Below, in pieces: positions 1-8,329 of a stretch of 64,000 nt of DNA. Positions within the stretch are counted from its first letter, which is position 1, and every line of letters starts with the position of its first letter. The stretch is taken from assembly GCF_003260015.1 (NCBI RefSeq), contig NZ_QCXS01000003.1, positions 982,315 through 1,046,314 of the forward strand, in the 5' to 3' direction. The DNA is from Nakamurella deserti. Lineage in GTDB: Bacteria; Actinomycetota; Actinomycetes; Mycobacteriales; Nakamurellaceae. Below the pieces are notes generated by a model. The model had not been told where the DNA came from, did no database searches, and worked only from the letters and a program-made list of their open reading frames with translations. A program made the translations under genes and the position numbers.

Positions 1-2
1 CC

Positions 3-683
3 TGGTCGGCCTTCCGCGGCGCCTTGCGGGCCCTGGAGGACGACCGCGAGATCCGGGGGCGGGCCGCCACCGCCACCGGCCGCGCCGCGGTGCTGCGGTT
101 CCGGCAGAAGGCCTCCCTGCTGCGGGTGCCCGCGACCGTGGCGTGGGTGCTGCGCGCCGTCGAGGCCGGCCGGCAGGTGCCGGTGTCGTGCGAGTTCGTC
201 GGAGCCGCCGCCCAGCCGATCGCCGACGCCGTCGAGGCGGCCGGGGTGCCGGTCGCCCGCATCTTCGGTGGCACCACCGGCGCCGACGCCGAGGCCGAGC
301 GGCTGCATTTCCAGACGGGTGCGGCGAAGGTCGTCGTGTTCACTCCGACCAGCAGCCTGAGCCTGCAGGCCGGCGAGCACCTGGCCGACGGCGACACCGG
401 ATCGGCGGCCCCGCGGGAGGCACTGATGCACAACGTCCGCTTCTCCGGGATCGCCGCCCGGCAGGTCCTGGGCCGCTCCCACCGTGACGGGCAGATCTGT
501 CCGTGGCACCTCGCCTACGCCGAGGACACTGCCGAGGAGCAGATCGCGTCGCTGATGGTCGGCCGGCTGCGGGCCACCGCCGACACCGCCGGAGCGGACA
601 GCGCCGCCCTCGCCGGGATCGCGGAGATCCTCGGGGTGTCGTGGCTGCCGGACGCGGCGCTGGCCGAACCCGACCCCCGCTGA
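3..683 (+). CDS. SF2 helicase, C-terminal part (5' end outside window)
   Basis: The reading frame is open from the first bases, so the gene begins upstream and only about 226 residues of its C-terminus are visible. A RecA-like helicase C domain is suggested by an SF2 motif VI core (QVLGRSHRDGQ, DNA about 462-494), preceded by a hydrophobic strand and a TPTSSLSLQAGEHL segment resembling motif V. The Q..GR.HR.GQ pattern and the wording around it resemble strawberry-notch/SNF2-type helicases more than DEAD-box ones, but that is inference. DNA translocation or remodelling is the likely role; the ATPase motifs I-III lie outside the window. It converges on the GTPase pair, separated by a tandem repeat array. 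Confidence 0.6.
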   Translation, partial: WSAFRGALRALEDDREIRGRAATATGRAAVLRFRQKASLLRVPATVAWVLRAVEAGRQVPVSCEFVGAAAQPIADAVEAAGVPVARIFGGTTGADAEAERLHFQTGAAKVVVFTPTSSLSLQAGEHLADGDTGSAAPREALMHNVRFSGIAARQVLGRSHRDGQICPWHLAYAEDTAEEQIASLMVGRLRATADTAGADSAALAGIAEILGVSWLPDAALAEPDPR

Positions 684-928
684 CAGATCAGGACAGGCCA
701 GAACAGGACCAGACAGATCAGGACAGATCAGATCAGGACGGGCCAGAACAGGTCGAGCCGGTCCGGAACAGGCCAAGACGGGCCGGGGCCGGCCGGGACG
801 GGTCAGGACGGGTCAGGACGAGCCGGGGCCGGCCGGGACGGGTCAGGACGGGTCAGGACGAGCCGGGGCCGGCCGGGACGGGTCAGGACGGGTCAGGACG
901 GGTCAGGACGGGCCGGGACGGGCCGGGG
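684..928. repeat. Tandem decamer / 40-bp repeat array between convergent genes
   Basis: The whole gap between the helicase stop and the GTPase stop is repetitive. The clearest part is three consecutive 40-bp units starting at about 781, 821 and 861; each is made of 10-bp blocks, two of them GGTCAGGACG. A degenerate tail runs to about 928, and 684-780 holds a looser relative built on CAGATCAGGA and GGCCAGAACA blocks. The period is not a multiple of three and nothing suggests translation. No terminator hairpin stands out, although repeats between converging genes could act on transcription. Confidence 0.85.
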
Positions 929-2521
929 TCAGCTGCCGGCCCTGGTGACCGCGGCGCGGAACCGGTCGTGGTCGGCACGGACCCTGGTCAGCGGTTGGAG
1001 CACCTCGGTGTCGGCGACCGTGGCCACCCTGTCGGTCAGCTGCTGCCGTGCCTGCCGGGCCCGTCGGCGGGCCCCGGCGCGCACCAGCGGTCTGCTCACC
1101 AGCGCGAGCAGGAGGCCGGCGAGCAGGCCGCCGACGAGCAGCAGCGTGGGCAACGGGATGCCCTCCACCCGGGGCAGCGGGACGACGTCGGCCAGTTGGA
1201 GCAGGCCCAACCCGACGAGAGCGAGCAGCCACAGCGCTCCCGCCAGCGCGGTCAGTGCGAGGAGCCACTGCAGGCCGCCGGCCGCCCGCTGCCAGACCGG
1301 CGTGCGGTCCGGGCCGAGGTCGGTGCCGGTGACGGCCCGGTCCAGCCGGTCGGCCAACCGCTCCTCCGACAGCTCCGCGGTGCGTCGCAGCTCGTCCCGC
1401 CAGGCCTGCGGCAGTCCCTGACCGGCGGCGTCCCGGGTCCGGCGCAGCGCCGTGTCGACGCCGGCGGTCTGCACCGCACCGGCCTCGGGCAGCGAGCTGC
1501 GGGCCGCCTCGCTCCCCAGGTGCAGCCGGCTGAGCGGGTCGGCCCGCAGTTTCGAGGTCCAGCGCAGCACCGGCCAGCCGGTGTGCTGCTGTCCGTCGCG
1601 GCGGACGGAGCGCTCGACCGCGCTGACGACCGCGGGCACCCCGGCCGCGTCCGCGAGCGCGGCCGCCAGGCCCTCCCGGTCGTCGCGGGCGCGGCCCCCG
1701 TCGGCGTCCGGCGCGCAGTGCCGCGCCAGCGCGGCGGCGGCGGACCGGGCGTCAGCGGCCAGCCGGTCGGTGGCCGCCCGCCGCGCGGCCACCCGGGCGG
1801 CGAGCTCGGCCCGCAACTCGGGCAATCCGGCTCCGGTGCGGGCGGAGGTGGGCATGATCGGCGTCGCGGCCAGTCCCTCGCGGTCGAGCAGCCCCCGCAG
1901 GTCGGTGAGGCAGGCCCGCGCCGCGGCGTCGTCGAGCCGGTCGACCTGGTTGAACACGACCACCAGCACCCCCGCGTGCCCGGCCAGCGGCGCCAGGTAC
2001 CGCGAGTGCACCGCGGCGTCGGCGTACTTCTGCGGGTCGAGGACCCAGACCAGCACGTCGACCAGCTCGACCAGACGGTCGACCTCCAGCCGGTTCTCCA
2101 GCCGGACGCTGTCGTGGTCGGGCAGGTCCAGCAGCACCAGTCCGTCCAGCGCCGGCTCGGCCGGGTGCACCCGGTGCCGGCGCGGCACCTGCAGCCAGTC
2201 CAGCAGCCGGTCGGCTCCGTGATCACCCCACACGGCGGCGTGCGCGACCCCGGTCGTCGGCCGGCGGACGCCCGGAGTGCTCACCTCGCTGCCGCTCACC
2301 GCGTTGAACAGGGTGGACTTGCCGCTGCCGGTCGCCCCGGCGAGCGCCACCACGGTCGCGTCGCCGAGCGCCTCGCGCGCACCGGCCTTGGCCAGCAGGG
2401 TGCGGGCCCGCGACACCTCGGGCACCCCGAGCCGGCCCTCCGCGACCTCCACGGCCTCCCGCAGGGCGGCCAGCCGCTCGGTCAACGGGAGATCGGTGCG
2501 CCGCCCGCTGCCCAGCTTCAT
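929..2521 (-). CDS. Dynamin-like membrane GTPase (second gene of pair)
   Basis: 530 residues. GTPase signatures are complete: P-loop GATGSGKST (residues 62-70), switch-I RPTT (87-90), G3 DLPDHDS (132-138), G4 NQVD (191-194) and a G5-like SAR (226-228). A basic, helical middle is followed by two or three hydrophobic segments at about 415-485 and a short helical tail, so the protein is probably anchored in the membrane with the GTPase in the cytoplasm. This is the layout of bacterial dynamin-like proteins that work in pairs in membrane remodelling or septation. The ATG overlaps the stop of the upstream GTPase in an ATGA arrangement, implying coupled translation and probably a hetero-oligomer. 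A YfjP/Era-like GTPase of another role is the alternative. Confidence 0.75.
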   Translation of the reverse strand: MKLGSGRRTDLPLTERLAALREAVEVAEGRLGVPEVSRARTLLAKAGAREALGDATVVALAGATGSGKSTLFNAVSGSEVSTPGVRRPTTGVAHAAVWGDHGADRLLDWLQVPRRHRVHPAEPALDGLVLLDLPDHDSVRLENRLEVDRLVELVDVLVWVLDPQKYADAAVHSRYLAPLAGHAGVLVVVFNQVDRLDDAAARACLTDLRGLLDREGLAATPIMPTSARTGAGLPELRAELAARVAARRAATDRLAADARSAAAALARHCAPDADGGRARDDREGLAAALADAAGVPAVVSAVERSVRRDGQQHTGWPVLRWTSKLRADPLSRLHLGSEAARSSLPEAGAVQTAGVDTALRRTRDAAGQGLPQAWRDELRRTAELSEERLADRLDRAVTGTDLGPDRTPVWQRAAGGLQWLLALTALAGALWLLALVGLGLLQLADVVPLPRVEGIPLPTLLLVGGLLAGLLLALVSRPLVRAGARRRARQARQQLTDRVATVADTEVLQPLTRVRADHDRFRAAVTRAGS

Positions 2522-4218
2522 GCGCGGGCTCCGCGGGCGGTGGCCAGCCCGGCGAGCGCGCCGCGCAGCTCGGCGGTGGCGTCCGGCGGAGGCGCCACGT
2601 CCGCCAGCAGCTCGGTGAACCGGGCCTGCTCGCCGCGCAGCAGCCGGTCGGCCCGGGCGTCCAGGTCGGCGCGGGCGCGCGTGGCGAGTTCCCGGACGGC
2701 GTTGTCGCCGAACACCGCCTCCAGCAGCCGCTGGCCGACGGCGGTGGTGCCGCCGGCGATCGCCACCTCGGCGCCGGAGAGCCCGGCGGTGGAGGCGAAG
2801 ACGGCGATCATCAGCGTCGCACCGACGCCGTTGACGCCCCAGGACAGCAGCCGGGCCTGCGACCGCTTGCCCGCGCCCTCCGCACGCACCAGCTCGAGCA
2901 CGAAACCCTGCCAGTCGCGCACCTCGTCGGCGGCCTTCCGGCCGAAGTCCGGCGAGGCCCCGTCCAGCTCGGTCTCCCGGCCGCCGATCACCGCGATGCC
3001 GCCCGGCAGCGAGCGCCAGGCGACGACAGTGTGCTCCGCCGCCCGGTCGGCCTCGGCGCGCAGCAGCTGCTCGACGCCGGACTCCAGCGCTCCCTGCAGG
3101 TCCGCGGCCGGGTCGGGCCGGCCGCGGAACGCCGCGGTCACCCGGTCACGCCACCGACCGACCTGCCCCTGCAGGCTGCGCATCCACTCCCCGGTGCCCA
3201 CGAACTCCTGCCAGCGGGCGAGCACCTCCCCGCGCAACAGGCTGCCGTTGCCCACGCCCTCGTCGACGGCGGCACGGGCACCGGCGTACGCGGCGTCCGC
3301 CGCCGCCCGCAGCGCCTCTGCGGCGACCGCCTGCTCCTCGACGCCGGCGGCGACCAGGTCGACCCGGCCGCCGAGACTCTCCAGCGCACCGGCCAGCGTC
3401 TGCCGGACGACGGCGGCCCGCTGCTCCTGGTCGGCGGCGAGCGCCTGCAGCCAGTTCCGCAGCGGCGCCACCTGCTCCGCGGGCAGGAAGCCGTCGACCA
3501 GCGGTCGTTCCTCGACGACGAAGAGCCGGGCCGCGCCGAGCCCGGCGCGTCGCAGCATCGCGGCCAGGTCCTCGGCGACCTCGCCGACCGCCTCGGGCGG
3601 CACCCGGTCCAGGACGACGGCCAGGGCGGTGCCGCGGTCCTGTGCCGTCCGCAGCAGATCCCAGGGGACGGCGTCGGCGTACCGGGCCGCCGTGGTGACG
3701 AAGATCCACAGGTCGGCCGCCCCCAGCAGCTGCCCGGCGAGCGCGCGGTTGGCCTCGACCACCGAGTCGACGTCGGGGGCGTCGACCAGGGCCAGACCCG
3801 GCTGGAGGGCGTCGGTGGGAACGAGGGTGATGCCGCTGAGGGTGTCACCCCCACCCGTGGTGCGGGCCAGTCCGGGAAGCACCCGGGTGCCGGAGAACCA
3901 CGCCACGTCGGCGGCCGCGCAGACCAGCACCGGCGAGCGGGTCGTCGGCCGGAGCACCCCCGGAGTGGTGACCCGGGCGCCCAGCACGCTGTTGACCAGC
4001 GTGGACTTCCCGGCGCCGGTGGAGCCGCCGACGACGGTCAGCAGCGGGGCGTCGAGGTCGCGCACCCGGGGCAGCAGATAGTCGTCGATCTGGTCGACGA
4101 CGGCGCGGGCGGTCCGGGCCGCGGCATCGCGGCCGGCGGTCGCCAGGCCCAGGGGCGCCGCGGCGACGGCGTCGCGCAACCGCTGCAGGGCGTCCGGCAG
4201 CCCGGTCGGGGTCGTCAT
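2518..4218 (-). CDS. Dynamin-like membrane GTPase (first gene of pair)
   Basis: 566 residues. P-loop GGSTGAGKST (64-73), switch-I RPTT (90-93) and G3 DAPD (146-149) are present, while the G4 position reads LDRV (203-206) instead of NKxD, so guanine specificity may be altered. A long helical region follows, with a hydrophobic stretch at about 455-505. The TPGV.RPTT switch region is shared with the downstream GTPase, which points to duplication of one ancestral gene. The two overlap by 4 bp (ATGA at 2518-2521). Paired, sequence-divergent dynamin-like GTPases are known in actinomycetes (for example Streptomyces DynA/DynB, mycobacterial IniA/IniC); equivalence to a particular pair is not shown here. 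Confidence 0.75.
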   Translation of the reverse strand: MTTPTGLPDALQRLRDAVAAAPLGLATAGRDAAARTARAVVDQIDDYLLPRVRDLDAPLLTVVGGSTGAGKSTLVNSVLGARVTTPGVLRPTTRSPVLVCAAADVAWFSGTRVLPGLARTTGGGDTLSGITLVPTDALQPGLALVDAPDVDSVVEANRALAGQLLGAADLWIFVTTAARYADAVPWDLLRTAQDRGTALAVVLDRVPPEAVGEVAEDLAAMLRRAGLGAARLFVVEERPLVDGFLPAEQVAPLRNWLQALAADQEQRAAVVRQTLAGALESLGGRVDLVAAGVEEQAVAAEALRAAADAAYAGARAAVDEGVGNGSLLRGEVLARWQEFVGTGEWMRSLQGQVGRWRDRVTAAFRGRPDPAADLQGALESGVEQLLRAEADRAAEHTVVAWRSLPGGIAVIGGRETELDGASPDFGRKAADEVRDWQGFVLELVRAEGAGKRSQARLLSWGVNGVGATLMIAVFASTAGLSGAEVAIAGGTTAVGQRLLEAVFGDNAVRELATRARADLDARADRLLRGEQARFTELLADVAPPPDATAELRGALAGLATARGARA

Positions 4219-4499
4219 GCCCAGCTAGGTGCCCGCCGCCGTGGATCCGCACCCCTCGGGGGGCCGGTCGCCACCCTCGGTCATCATTCCCACCACCGGA
4301 CCGGGCATCGGCGCCGGCGGGACCACGAAGCGACGGCCGGACGCGGTCGGCCACTGGTTCGACTACCCGCAGTGATCGGAAACATCACCCGTAGATCCAT
4401 GGTCTCGTGTCACTGTGTAACGGTAAAGTCGCTCTCTGCAATCACCGTCGCGCACCCCCGAGGGCCGCCCCGCACGGTGCCCGAGCGAAGGACGCCACC

Positions 4500-5261
4500 A
4501 TGACGTCGACCGACCTGCTGTCGTCGATCCGCTCCACCGACTCCGGGATCGCCCGGGCCGTCGGGGTCACCAAGATCTTCGGCCGCGGACCGGCCGCCTA
4601 CACCGCACTCGACGACGTCTCGGTCTCCTTCGAGGCCGGCAGCTTCACCGCCGTCATGGGGCCGTCCGGCTCCGGCAAGTCGACCCTGATGCACTGCATG
4701 GCCGGCCTGGACAACGCCGACCGCGGCCAGGTGTTCGTCGACGGAGTCGAGCTCGGCGGCCTCGACGACCGGCGGCTGACCATCCACCGGCGGGACCGGA
4801 TCGGCTTCGTCTTCCAGAGCTTCAACCTGCTGCCGATGCTGTCGGCCAGGGAGAACATCACGCTGCCGCTGGAGCTCGCCGGCCGCAAGGTCGACAAGGC
4901 GCTGTTCGCCGAGCTGGTCACCTCGCTCGGCCTGTCCGAGCGGCTGAACCACCGGCCGGCGCACCTGTCCGGCGGTCAGCAGCAGCGCGTCGCCGTGGCC
5001 CGGGCGTTGATCACCCGCCCCGCCGTCGTCTTCGCCGACGAGCCCACCGGGGCGCTGGACTCCAAGACCGGCGCCGCCCTGCTGGCCCACCTCCGCGACG
5101 CCGCCCGCGCCGGCCAGACCATCGTGATGGTCACCCACGATCCGGTCGCCGCCACCTACGCCGACCGCGCGATCCTGCTCGCCGACGGGCGGCTCCGTGG
5201 CGAACTCGTCCGCCCCGACGTCGACAGCGTGCTGCACGCCCTGTCGTCGCTGGCGGTCTGA
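4500..5261 (+). CDS. ABC exporter ATPase (LolD/MacB type)
   Basis: 253 residues from the ATG at 4500. This start is preferred over an in-frame upstream one at 4407 because a GAAGGA Shine-Dalgarno lies just before it and the extra 31 residues look non-coding. All ATPase motifs are visible: Walker A GPSGSGKST, Q-loop FVFQSFNLLP, signature LSGGQQQRVAVARAL, Walker B VVFADEPTGALDSKTG and switch His in VTHDP. The LSGGQQQR plus DEPTGALD wording is that of the LolD/MacB/FtsE group, which powers FtsX-like permeases rather than classical importers. The permease gene begins on the next base after its stop, so the two form one operon; substrate unknown. Confidence 0.93.
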   Translation: MTSTDLLSSIRSTDSGIARAVGVTKIFGRGPAAYTALDDVSVSFEAGSFTAVMGPSGSGKSTLMHCMAGLDNADRGQVFVDGVELGGLDDRRLTIHRRDRIGFVFQSFNLLPMLSARENITLPLELAGRKVDKALFAELVTSLGLSERLNHRPAHLSGGQQQRVAVARALITRPAVVFADEPTGALDSKTGAALLAHLRDAARAGQTIVMVTHDPVAATYADRAILLADGRLRGELVRPDVDSVLHALSSLAV

Positions 5262-7751
5262 GTGCGCTCGGCCTGGGCCGGCCTGCTGCTGCACAAGCGG
5301 CGGTTCGCCGCCGTGCTGCTCGCCATCGCCATCGGCGTCGGCTTCGCCGCGTCCACGCTGATCTTCACCGACAGCTTCCGGACCGACCTGGCCCGCACGG
5401 TGGGTGCCGCGGCGTCCCGGGTCGACGTCATCGTCCAGCCGCGCGGCGGGACCGACACCGCCGGGATGCCGGCGGCCATCACCGCCGTCCCCGGTGTCGC
5501 CGCCGTGGAACCGGTGCACCACGCGATCCTCGCCTTCACCACCGCCACCACCCGGGGCTTCACCCACGTCCAGTCGATCCCCGGTGATCCCGCCCTGCGC
5601 TGGTTCGACCTCACCGACGGGCAGTGGCCGGCCGACACCGCCGACCCGCTGACCGCCGTCGCCGTCGACGCCGACACCGCCGAGCGCAACGACCTGGCGG
5701 TCGGCAGCGCCGTCACCGTCACCACCGCCGACGCCACGCAGCGCCGGTTCACCGTCGTCGGACTGCTGGACGTGCACCGTTCGTCGCTGACCGGATCCCG
5801 CGACGAGCTCTACACCACGGTGGGCCTGGCGGGAGAGCTCGACGGTGGCGTCGCCGCCGAGTTCGACGTCACCGCCGCCGCGGGCACCGACCCGGGCGCG
5901 CTGGCCACCGCCGTCGGCGCCGCCCTCGGCGACACGGCCGTCGTGCGGACCGGTGCGGCCGTCGCCGCCGGGCAGGTCGAGCTCGCCCTCGGCGGCACCC
6001 AGGTGCTGGGCACCGTGCTGCTCGCCTTCGCCGTCATCGCCGGACTCGTCGCCTCGACGGTCGTCGCGAACACCTTCACCATCCTCATCCACCAACGGCA
6101 GCGCCAGATCGGGCTGTGGCGCGCCATCGGCGCGTCCAGACGGCAGGTGCGCTCCTCGGTACTGGGGGAAGCGCTGCTCATCGGGGTCCTCGGCTCGCTC
6201 GCCGGCGCCCCGCTGGCCGTCGGCGCGGCGCTGGTCGCGATGCCGATCGCGCACCTGCAGACCTCCAGCCTGACGGTGAACCCGCTGCCGCTCGCGCTGT
6301 CGGTCGGTGCCGGTATCGGCGTCACCGTGATCGCCGCGCTGCTGCCCTCGGTGAAGGCGATGAAGGTGTCGCCGCTGGCCGCACTGAACCTGCTGATCCC
6401 GGCGCCGCACAGCGCCAGCCGCGGCCTCGTGCGCACCTTCCTCGGCGTGGTGATGGTGCTGTTCGGCGGGGGCGGGCTCGCTGCCGGCGTGATGATGCCG
6501 TCGCTGGCGGTGGCCGTCGGCGGCGGGGTGGTGTCCGCGCTCGGCGTCCTGCTGCTGCTGCGGTCCGTGCTGTCCCGCTTCCTGCGGCTCGTCGTCCCGG
6601 CCGCCCGGCTCGCCGGGACGCCCGGCCGGCTGGCCGCCGCCAACGCCCTGCGCAACCCGCACCGCGCGGCCGCGACCGCCACCGCGCTGACCATCGCGGT
6701 CGGCCTGATCGTCACCCTGCAGGTCGCCGCCGCCTCCGCCCGGGCCAGCCTGTCGTCGTCCCTGGACGACCGCTTCCCGCTGGACGTGAGCATCACCAGC
6801 GTGGCCGAACCGTCGGCCGACAGCCCGACCGGCCGGGTGCTGCCCGCGCTGCCCGGCGGGCTGGGCACCGAGATCTCGGGGGTCGACGGGCTCACCACCC
6901 GGACACTGTCCGGCACCCTGGCGGACCTGCGGGTGGACGGCGTCCCCACCCCGGTCACCGCGGTCGGCACCGCCGCCGACGTGGACGCGGTCATCCGCAC
7001 GCTCCCGGTGCCCACCGGCCGCATCGCACTGCCCGACGGGCTGATGTCGTCGGCACGGCTCAAGGCCGGCGACACCGTCGAGCTCGTCGGGCCCGCCGGG
7101 AGCCTGGAGCTGACCGTCTCGGTCAGCCACCTCGCCCGCGGCCAGCGCGCCACCGTGGTGATCGCGGCCACCGACCTGGCCGTGCTGGACCCCGCCGCCG
7201 GGCCCGTCGCCCTCTGGGGCCGGCTCGCCGACATCGACAGCGCCAACGCCGCGATCACCGCCCTGAACCCCATCGTCGCCCGCTACCCGTCCATCGCGCT
7301 GGCCGGCGCGGCCGTCGACCACGCCTCCATCTGGAAGGGCCTGACCCGGATCCTGCTGCTGGTCACCGCGCTGCTCTCGGTGGGGGCGGTGATCGGGGTG
7401 GTCGGCATCGGCAACACGCTGGGCCTGGCGGTCACCGAACGCACCCGCGAGTCGGCGCTGCTGCGCGCCCTCGGGCTGAGGCGGAGTCAGTTGCGGATGA
7501 GCCTGGCGGTGGAGGCGGCGCTGCTGGCCACCGTCGGCGCCGTGGTCGGGATCGGCCTCGGCGCGGTCTACGGCTGGGTGGGGGCCGCCGCCACCTTCGG
7601 CGAGATCGACACCCCACTGGTGATGGATTTCCCCACCACCGACGTCCTGCTGGTGCTCGCCGCGGCGGTGCTCGCCGGGGTGGCCGCCTCCGTCCTCCCG
7701 GCCCGCCGCGCCGCCCGCGCCCAACCCCGGGCCGTCCTCGCCGAGATCTGA
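5262..7751 (+). CDS. FtsX-like ABC permease (duplicated half-permease form)
   Basis: 829 residues, GTG start directly abutting the TGA of the ATPase gene (TGAGTG). An N-terminal transmembrane helix (about 14-35) is followed by an extracytoplasmic domain of roughly 220 residues, then a three-helix FtsX module (about 250-370). The second half repeats the plan: helices at about 385-440 and 470-490, another external domain, and a C-terminal three-helix FtsX module (about 690-820). Total is about ten membrane segments. This doubled FtsX layout is the one found in actinobacterial lipid, peptide or antimicrobial exporters (MacB-like mechanotransmission). Substrate cannot be deduced; no histidine kinase or response regulator lies beside it. 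Confidence 0.92.
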   Translation: MRSAWAGLLLHKRRFAAVLLAIAIGVGFAASTLIFTDSFRTDLARTVGAAASRVDVIVQPRGGTDTAGMPAAITAVPGVAAVEPVHHAILAFTTATTRGFTHVQSIPGDPALRWFDLTDGQWPADTADPLTAVAVDADTAERNDLAVGSAVTVTTADATQRRFTVVGLLDVHRSSLTGSRDELYTTVGLAGELDGGVAAEFDVTAAAGTDPGALATAVGAALGDTAVVRTGAAVAAGQVELALGGTQVLGTVLLAFAVIAGLVASTVVANTFTILIHQRQRQIGLWRAIGASRRQVRSSVLGEALLIGVLGSLAGAPLAVGAALVAMPIAHLQTSSLTVNPLPLALSVGAGIGVTVIAALLPSVKAMKVSPLAALNLLIPAPHSASRGLVRTFLGVVMVLFGGGGLAAGVMMPSLAVAVGGGVVSALGVLLLLRSVLSRFLRLVVPAARLAGTPGRLAAANALRNPHRAAATATALTIAVGLIVTLQVAAASARASLSSSLDDRFPLDVSITSVAEPSADSPTGRVLPALPGGLGTEISGVDGLTTRTLSGTLADLRVDGVPTPVTAVGTAADVDAVIRTLPVPTGRIALPDGLMSSARLKAGDTVELVGPAGSLELTVSVSHLARGQRATVVIAATDLAVLDPAAGPVALWGRLADIDSANAAITALNPIVARYPSIALAGAAVDHASIWKGLTRILLLVTALLSVGAVIGVVGIGNTLGLAVTERTRESALLRALGLRRSQLRMSLAVEAALLATVGAVVGIGLGAVYGWVGAAATFGEIDTPLVMDFPTTDVLLVLAAAVLAGVAASVLPARRAARAQPRAVLAEI

Positions 7752-7807
7752 CCCGGCCGCCGGGGCCCCGGAGTTCGCCTCCGTCGAGGCCGGTTTACCG
7801 TGTCGGG

Positions 7808-8329
7808 ATGGCTGATGACACCGACGCCCTGCGTGTACTGCTGCTCGACGCGTTCGGCCGCATCCGCGAGCTGGTCGAGAGCACCACGGACGGCCTCTCC
7901 CCCGAGGTCGCGACGTACCGCCCGGACCCGGACGCCAACACCGTCGCCTGGCTGGTCTGGCACCTCACCCGCGTGCAGGACTCCCACCTGTCCGAGCTCG
8001 CCGGCCGCCCGCAGGTGTGGACCGAGCAGGGCTTCGCCGACCGCTTCGAGCTGCCGTTCAGCCGCGGGGCGACCGGCTACGGCCAGTCGCCCGAGGAGGT
8101 CGGGGCGGTCACGGTGCCGGCCGCCGAGCTGCGCGCCTACCACGCGGCCGTCGACGCGGTGACGACGGACTTCCTCCGCGACGTGACCGCGGCCGACCTC
8201 GGCCGGATCGTCGACGAGGACTGGGACCCGCCCGTGACCATGAGCGCCCGGCTGGTCAGTGTTCTCGGTGACTGCCTGCAGCACCTCGGACAGGCCGCCT
8301 ACCTGCGCGGGCTCGCCGAAGGCGACTGA
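7808..8329 (+). CDS. DinB-fold protein (DUF664 / mycothiol-transferase superfamily)
   Basis: 173 residues from ATG 7808. The N-terminal helix and the WLVWHLTRVQDSHLSELAG segment (about residues 49-67) match the DinB/YfiT four-helix fold, in which three histidines bind a metal; candidates are the histidines of WHL and DSH and the one in DCLQHLGQ near the C-terminus. In actinomycetes this superfamily includes mycothiol-dependent S-transferases and maleylpyruvate isomerase. The specific substrate is unknown. Its last 74 bp overlap the 3' end of the convergent antiporter gene. Confidence 0.8.
   Translation: MADDTDALRVLLLDAFGRIRELVESTTDGLSPEVATYRPDPDANTVAWLVWHLTRVQDSHLSELAGRPQVWTEQGFADRFELPFSRGATGYGQSPEEVGAVTVPAAELRAYHAAVDAVTTDFLRDVTAADLGRIVDEDWDPPVTMSARLVSVLGDCLQHLGQAAYLRGLAEGD

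Noticed and set aside
503..4081. Very long plus-strand open frame across the GTPase pair
   Set aside because: It is the shadow of two real minus-strand genes, arising from G/C third-position bias; the product is arginine- and glutamine-rich without domains.
4410..7724. 1104-residue minus-strand frame opposite the ABC exporter
   Set aside because: Composition (Gly/Gln/Arg/His) and total overlap with two clear genes show it is a shadow.
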